From DAOMFB01 sp963721385 (lineage in GTDB: Bacteria > Acidobacteriota > Thermoanaerobaculia > UBA5066), in the NCBI GenBank assembly GCA_963721385.1, contig CAVRJB010000016.1, forward strand, positions 186,001-250,000: a DNA stretch of 64,000 nucleotides, in the 5' to 3' direction. The notes below the pieces were generated by a model. The model saw only the letters and a program-made list of their open reading frames with translations, made no database searches and had not been told where the DNA came from. Positions 59,886 through 64,000 of the stretch are shown piece after piece. Each line of letters begins with the position of its first letter. Within the stretch, counting starts at the first letter, position 1. Both the position numbers and the translations under genes were made by a program.

Positions 59886-60791
59886 ATGGAGCAGCTCGTC
59901 CCGGTCCTCGTGAACTCGCTGCTCGCCGCCGGCCTTTACGCCACCATGGCGTACGGCCTCGCGGTGATCTACGGGGTCATGCGGATCATCAACCTGGCCC
60001 ACGCCGGCGTGATGATGCTCGGGGCGTACACCTCGCTCACCCTCTTCGACCGCTTCGGCCTCGACCCGTTCCTCGGCCTGGCCGTCGTGGGGCCGCTCTT
60101 CTTCCTCTTCGGCATCGGCTTCTATCGCACCGTCGGCCGCCGCCTCCCGCGCTCGGGCCCCACGCCGACGATCGAGTCGCTGCTCCTGCTTTTCGGCGTC
60201 TGGCTCGTCCTCCAGAACCTCGCGTACGTCCTCTGGACGGGCGACACCCAGTCGATTCTCACGGGCTACACGCTGAAATCGGTGGCGATCTTCGGCGTCC
60301 GCGTCGGGGTCCCGTCCGTCTACGTCTTCCTCGCCAGCGGCGCGTCGCTCGTCTTTCTGAACCTCCTCCTCCGGACGACATACCTGGGCAAGGCGATTCG
60401 TGCGGTGACGGAGAACCGGGACGCGGCCCTCCTCTCGGGCGTCGACGCCGACCGGATCTCGGCGACCGCGTTCGGCCTCGGGACAGCGTTCGCCGGGCTC
60501 GCCGGCGGGATGCTCTCCACGCTCTACGCGTTCACTCCCGACTTCGGCCGGAGCTTCCTTCTCAAGGCCTTCTGCATCATCGTCCTCGGCGGAATGGAGA
60601 GCGTGACGGGCGTGGCCGCCGGCGCGCTCGTTCTGGCCCTCATCGAGAACGGCCTCGCCGCGTACACGACGGTCCCCACGTCGTTCCAGGACGCCGTCAG
60701 CTTCGGCCTCCTTTTCGTCGCGCTCGTCGCATTTCCGCAGGGGCTCCCGGGACTTGCCGCGCGACTCGCCCGCCGGGACGCCCTCCGGTGA
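59886..60791 (+). CDS. livH: LivH-type ABC permease
   Basis: 301 residues, ATG 59886. Loop VMRIINLAHAGVMMLGAY near residue 40, ALLSGVDADRISATAFGLGTAFAGLAGGM and CIIVLGGMESVTGVAAGALV. Full length, eight helices. The next gene's GTG overlaps its stop by 4 nt. Confidence 0.93.
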   Translation: MEQLVPVLVNSLLAAGLYATMAYGLAVIYGVMRIINLAHAGVMMLGAYTSLTLFDRFGLDPFLGLAVVGPLFFLFGIGFYRTVGRRLPRSGPTPTIESLLLLFGVWLVLQNLAYVLWTGDTQSILTGYTLKSVAIFGVRVGVPSVYVFLASGASLVFLNLLLRTTYLGKAIRAVTENRDAALLSGVDADRISATAFGLGTAFAGLAGGMLSTLYAFTPDFGRSFLLKAFCIIVLGGMESVTGVAAGALVLALIENGLAAYTTVPTSFQDAVSFGLLFVALVAFPQGLPGLAARLARRDALR

Positions 60792-61744
60792 AGCGGCTCC
60801 CGACCCTCGCCGGCCTCGCAACGGCTCTCTTTACCCTCGCCGCTCCCTGGATGCTGGAGCGCGGAACCCTGAACGACCTTTGGAACCTCGCGTTCGCGGT
60901 GATCCTCGCGGAGGCCTGGAATCTCCTGGGCGGCTTCGCGGGACAGGTCTCCTTCGCCTATTCCTCCTTCCTCGGGATCGGCGCCTATTCGACCGTTCTT
61001 CTCTCGCTCCGGGGCGTCGATCCGTTCCTGACGCTGCCGGTCGGCGCCCTGATCGCCGCCGCCTTTTCGGTCGTCGTCGGACTCCCCGCCTTCCGTCTGC
61101 GCGGCCCGTACTTCGCGATCGCCACGATCGGAGTCGGCGAGGCGGTGCGCGTCTCGGCCGCGAGCGTCTCGTTCACGGGCGGGTCGAGCGGCCTCCGGAT
61201 GCCGGCGGGCTCGTTCGACTTTTCGCTCAACTACCTCGCGATGGTGGGCCTCGCGATCCTCACCGTCGCGCTGGCGGCCGCGATCAGCAAGAGCGCCTTC
61301 GGCCAGGCTCTGACCGCGATCCGACAGGACATCGACGCCGCGGAATCGCTCGGCGTGAATTCCACCCTTTACAAGCTGGCGGCCCACGCGCTCTCGGCCG
61401 CCATCGTGGCCCTCGCCGGAGGCCTCTATGCCATCAACTTCCAGTACATCGCCCCCGGCTCCGTCTTCGACTTCCGCCTCAGCCTGAGTATCGTCCTGAT
61501 GCCGGTCGTGGGAGGCGTCGGGACGGTCGTGGGGCCGGTCCTGGGCGCCCTCGTCTTCAGCACGCTGCAGATCAAGCTCCTTTCGCTGCCGGCCCTTCGG
61601 GATTCCTATCTCTTCCTCTACGGCGGGCTCCTCATCCTCGTGATGCTCTACGAGCCGAGAGGCCTCGTCGGGCTCTGGCGGCGCGTCGCGCGCCGGAGGC
61701 CGCCCGCCGCGCCGCCGCCGGAGCCGGTTCCCGATGCCGGCTGA
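60788..61744 (+). CDS. livM: LivM-type ABC permease
   Basis: 318 residues from GTG 60788 (GTGA overlap). LivM motif GGFAGQVSFAYSSFLGIGAYS, where the usual FGH is FAY; FAIATIGVGEAVRV; IRQDIDAAESLGVNSTLYKLAA; and MPVVGGVGTVVGPVLGALV. The C-terminus is Arg/Pro-rich. It overlaps livG by 11 nt. Confidence 0.92.
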   Translation: MKRLPTLAGLATALFTLAAPWMLERGTLNDLWNLAFAVILAEAWNLLGGFAGQVSFAYSSFLGIGAYSTVLLSLRGVDPFLTLPVGALIAAAFSVVVGLPAFRLRGPYFAIATIGVGEAVRVSAASVSFTGGSSGLRMPAGSFDFSLNYLAMVGLAILTVALAAAISKSAFGQALTAIRQDIDAAESLGVNSTLYKLAAHALSAAIVALAGGLYAINFQYIAPGSVFDFRLSLSIVLMPVVGGVGTVVGPVLGALVFSTLQIKLLSLPALRDSYLFLYGGLLILVMLYEPRGLVGLWRRVARRRPPAAPPPEPVPDAG

Positions 61745-62486
61745 GCCGCTTCTCTCCGTCCGGGACCTCTCGAAACGATTCGGGGGCCTCCTGGCGCTCT
61801 CCGGCGTCGGCTTCGAGGTCTTCGAGGGGGAGATCTACGGAATCATCGGGCCCAACGGCGCCGGGAAGACGACGCTCTTCTCCTGCGTCGTCGGCTCCCT
61901 CGTTCCGACCCGGGGCGAGGTCCGGTTTCGCGGGAAGCGGATCGACGGCCTCCCGAATCACGCCGCCGTCTCCCGCGGTCTCGTCCGGACGCACCAGATC
62001 GTCCGCCCCTTCCGCGACATGACCGTCGAGGCGAACGTGTCGATCGGCGCCCACTTCGGCGCCGGGCGCCGGCGCGGCGCCGCTGCCGCGCGGAGCGTCC
62101 GGGAGATCCTGGAGCGGACGGGCCTGGCTCCCCGGAGCGCCGTTCTCGCCGGATCGCTGACGATCGGCGAGCTGAAGCGCCTCGAGATCGCCCGCGCTCT
62201 CGCCACCGAACCGCGCGCGATCTGCCTCGACGAGGTGATGGGAGGGCTGAATCCGGCGGAGATCGTCTCGGCCATGTCGCTCATCCGGTCGATCCGCGAC
62301 GGCGGCGTGACCGTCCTCATGATCGAGCACCATGTCCACGCCGTCGCGGGCGTCAGCGACCGGATCCTCGTCCTCAATTTCGGGGAGAGGATCGCCGAGG
62401 GACGCCCCCGGGACGTGCTCCGCGACCCCGGGGTCGTGGCGGCCTACCTGGGAGACGAAACCGTCCCCCTCTTCCCGGAGGCCTGA
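61734..62486 (+). CDS. livG: LivG-type ABC ATPase
   Basis: 250 residues, ATG 61734 inside the livM end. Walker A GPNGAGKTT, signature SLTIGELKRLEIARAL, Walker B AICLDEVMGGLNP with catalytic Glu and H-loop IEHHVH. As in the other operon, the signature motif deviates from LSYGQ. Ends TGATG with livF. Confidence 0.92.
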   Translation: MPAEPLLSVRDLSKRFGGLLALSGVGFEVFEGEIYGIIGPNGAGKTTLFSCVVGSLVPTRGEVRFRGKRIDGLPNHAAVSRGLVRTHQIVRPFRDMTVEANVSIGAHFGAGRRRGAAAARSVREILERTGLAPRSAVLAGSLTIGELKRLEIARALATEPRAICLDEVMGGLNPAEIVSAMSLIRSIRDGGVTVLMIEHHVHAVAGVSDRILVLNFGERIAEGRPRDVLRDPGVVAAYLGDETVPLFPEA

Positions 62487-63199
62487 TGCTCGAGATCACC
62501 GGCATCGACGTCTTCTACGGGGAGGTTCAGGCGCTCTGGGACGTCTCGTTCCGCGTCGACGCGGGCGAGATCGTCACCCTGATCGGGGCGAACGGAGCCG
62601 GCAAGACGACGGCCCTGAAAGCCATCGCCGGGCTTCTCACACCCCGCCGGGGAGAGATCCGCTTCGAGGGATCCAGCCTCCGGGGGCTCGCCGCCCACGA
62701 GCTCGTCTCCCGCGGCCTCGTCCTGATTCCGGAGGCGCGGCAGCTCTGGCCGGGGATGACCGTCCGCGAGAACCTGGAGATGGGCGCCTATGCGAAGGCG
62801 GCCCGGCTGCGTTCCCGCGAGACGCTGGAGAGGGTCTTCGAAATGTTTCCGGTCCTGAAGGCGCGCGCGTCACAGAAGGCGGGGACGCTGTCGGGAGGCG
62901 AGCAGCAGATGTGCTCGATCGGGCGGGGTCTCATGGCGCGGCCGCGACTCCTCCTCCTCGACGAGCCCGCGCTCGGGCTCGCGCCTCTCCTCGTCAGGGA
63001 GGTCTTCCTGCGCCTCCGGTCGATTCGGGAGCAGGGCGTCACGCTGGTCCTCGTCGAGCAGAACGTCCCCCACGCCCTCGCGCTCGCCGACCGGGCCTAC
63101 GTCCTCGAGTCGGGACGCGTCACGCTCTCGGGGCCCGCGCCCGACCTCGCCCGGGACGACCGGATCCGGGACGGTTACCTCGGTTATCGCTCCGCCTGA
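62486..63199 (+). CDS. livF: LivF-type ABC ATPase
   Basis: 237 residues, ATG 62486 (1-nt overlap with livG stop). Walker A GANGAGKTT, signature LSGGEQQM, Walker B LLLDEPALGLAP and VEQNVP. Normal in all respects. The acyl-CoA synthetase gene starts 26 bp after its stop and may have its own promoter. Confidence 0.93.
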   Translation: MLEITGIDVFYGEVQALWDVSFRVDAGEIVTLIGANGAGKTTALKAIAGLLTPRRGEIRFEGSSLRGLAAHELVSRGLVLIPEARQLWPGMTVRENLEMGAYAKAARLRSRETLERVFEMFPVLKARASQKAGTLSGGEQQMCSIGRGLMARPRLLLLDEPALGLAPLLVREVFLRLRSIREQGVTLVLVEQNVPHALALADRAYVLESGRVTLSGPAPDLARDDRIRDGYLGYRSA

Positions 63200-63224
63200 G
63201 ATCCCTCTGGCAAAATTCGACGAC

Positions 63225-64000
63225 ATGCCCAACTCCCGTGCTACCGCGCGGTTATTCGCCTCGCTCGCAGCGCGGCCCGAGCGGACGGCCCTCGAATTCG
63301 AGGGGCGGATCTATTCGTTCGGCGACCTCGACCGCCTCTCCGCGCGATTCGCCGCCGGCCTCGCCGCGTTTCGCGTGGCATCCGGCGACGCCGTCGCCGT
63401 CCGGATGCCGACCTGCCCCGAGGCGGTGGTGGCTCTTCTGGGAAATCTCCGGGCGGGCGCTGTCCACGTTCCACTGAACCCGGCGTTCGGGGAGGAGGAG
63501 ACCCGGCACGTCGTCACCGACTCGGGGGCGAAGCTGACTGTGGCTCACGGGGCAGGCGACTGCCCGTACGAGAAGCAGGTCGCCTTCGACGACGTCCTTG
63601 CGGCCGGCACCGCCCGTGAGGTGCCGCCTGCAGCCGGCAACGACGACACGACCGCCCTCCTCCTCTACACGAGCGGGACGACCGGGAAGAGCAAGGGGGT
63701 CGAGCTGTCGGTCCGGGCCGCGGTCTCGAACCTCGGCGGGGTCACCGGATGCTGGAAGGTCGGCCCGGCGGACCGCGTCGCGATCGCCCTTCCCCTTTTT
63801 CACGTCCACGGCCTGGGTCTCGGCGCTTTCGGATCACTCCTCAACGGAGCGGCCGTCCTGCTCTTTCGGAAGTTCGACGCCTCGGCGATCGTGGAGGCCT
63901 TCAGAACACGCGGCGCGACCGTGTTCATGGGCGTCCCGACGATGTACGTCCGGCTGCTCGAGCACTTCCGAGGCGAGCCGGACGCCGCCCGGGCGCTCTC
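63225..64000 (+). CDS. AMP-forming acyl-CoA synthetase (malonyl-CoA synthetase-like), cut by right edge
   Basis: ATG 63225, open to the end of the window (about 258 residues seen of an expected 480-500). Adenylate-forming domain: RIYSFGDLDRLSARFAAGL opening, P-loop LLYTSGTTGKSKGVELS, then PLFHVHGLGLGAFGSLLNGA and MGVPTMYVRLLEHF. The last blocks resemble MatB-type malonyl-CoA synthetases more than acetyl-CoA synthetase. CAAAAT at 63211-63216 could be a -10 element leaving a leader of 1-2 nt. Position after the liv operon suggests activation of an imported acid. The C-terminal lid domain is not visible. Confidence 0.85.
   Translation, partial: MPNSRATARLFASLAARPERTALEFEGRIYSFGDLDRLSARFAAGLAAFRVASGDAVAVRMPTCPEAVVALLGNLRAGAVHVPLNPAFGEEETRHVVTDSGAKLTVAHGAGDCPYEKQVAFDDVLAAGTAREVPPAAGNDDTTALLLYTSGTTGKSKGVELSVRAAVSNLGGVTGCWKVGPADRVAIALPLFHVHGLGLGAFGSLLNGAAVLLFRKFDASAIVEAFRTRGATVFMGVPTMYVRLLEHFRGEPDAARAL

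Overview
The window is a high-GC, gene-dense bacterial chromosome segment. It carries many ABC transporters of the branched-chain amino acid family, ADP-forming acyl-CoA synthetase modules, multihaem cytochromes, M16 and U32 proteins, DUF1579 and DUF2891 proteins, and a DUF4388 protein. This mix fits a soil or sediment Acidobacteriota-like organism with both respiratory and organic-acid metabolism, but the phylum is inferred from gene content only. I found no tRNA, rRNA, CRISPR array, transposase or prophage gene.

Layout. 1-3022: the end of a liv-type ABC transporter (LivH, fused LivM-LivG, LivF). 3062-4907: a methyltransferase, a FlK-like thioesterase and a broken alpha/beta hydrolase. 4895-8821 (minus): an ADP-forming acyl-CoA synthetase, preceded in transcription order by a tandemly duplicated pair of a tiny membrane protein and a Crp/Fnr-type regulator; one regulator copy has no sensor domain. 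8928-11412: a GNAT-histone-deacetylase fusion followed by an AcuB-like CBS-ACT protein. 11414-14296: aldehyde dehydrogenase and a divergent OFA-family transporter. 14315-20993: amidohydrolase, a Pat-like GNAT/acyl-CoA-synthetase fusion, PAS protein, hydrolase, enoyl-CoA hydratase and small proteins. 21015-25777: MarR regulator, three consecutive U32 proteins and an orphan substrate-binding lipoprotein. 25808-30199 (minus): AcuC, AcuB and a large HEAT/DUF4388 protein. 30354-35421: multihaem cytochrome cluster with CBS and PAS-LuxR regulators. 35490-43147: housekeeping and secreted proteins, UbiE, and an intact gap gene lying inside remains of a second gap gene. 43219-49405: two M16 peptidases, a GGDEF/EAL protein, ProC. 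49509-54717 and 58631-63199: two complete liv operons, separated by a porin-like gene, an MFS transporter and L-2-hydroxyglutarate oxidase. The right edge cuts an AMP-dependent acyl-CoA synthetase.

How it fits together. The strongest theme is acyl-CoA metabolism coupled to reversible protein lysine acylation: two GNAT acetyltransferases, two deacetylases, three AcuB-like proteins and an ADP-forming acyl-CoA synthetase in one window. A CRP-like palindrome lies about 41 bp upstream of the deduced start points of the two small-membrane-protein genes and the GNAT-deacetylase gene, and occurs again before the OFA transporter, so these genes look like one small regulon.

Quality note. At least ten genes carry frameshifts, often several in one gene while neighbours are clean. 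Sequencing or assembly indels are the simplest explanation, so broken genes are annotated as whole loci with the shift positions given.
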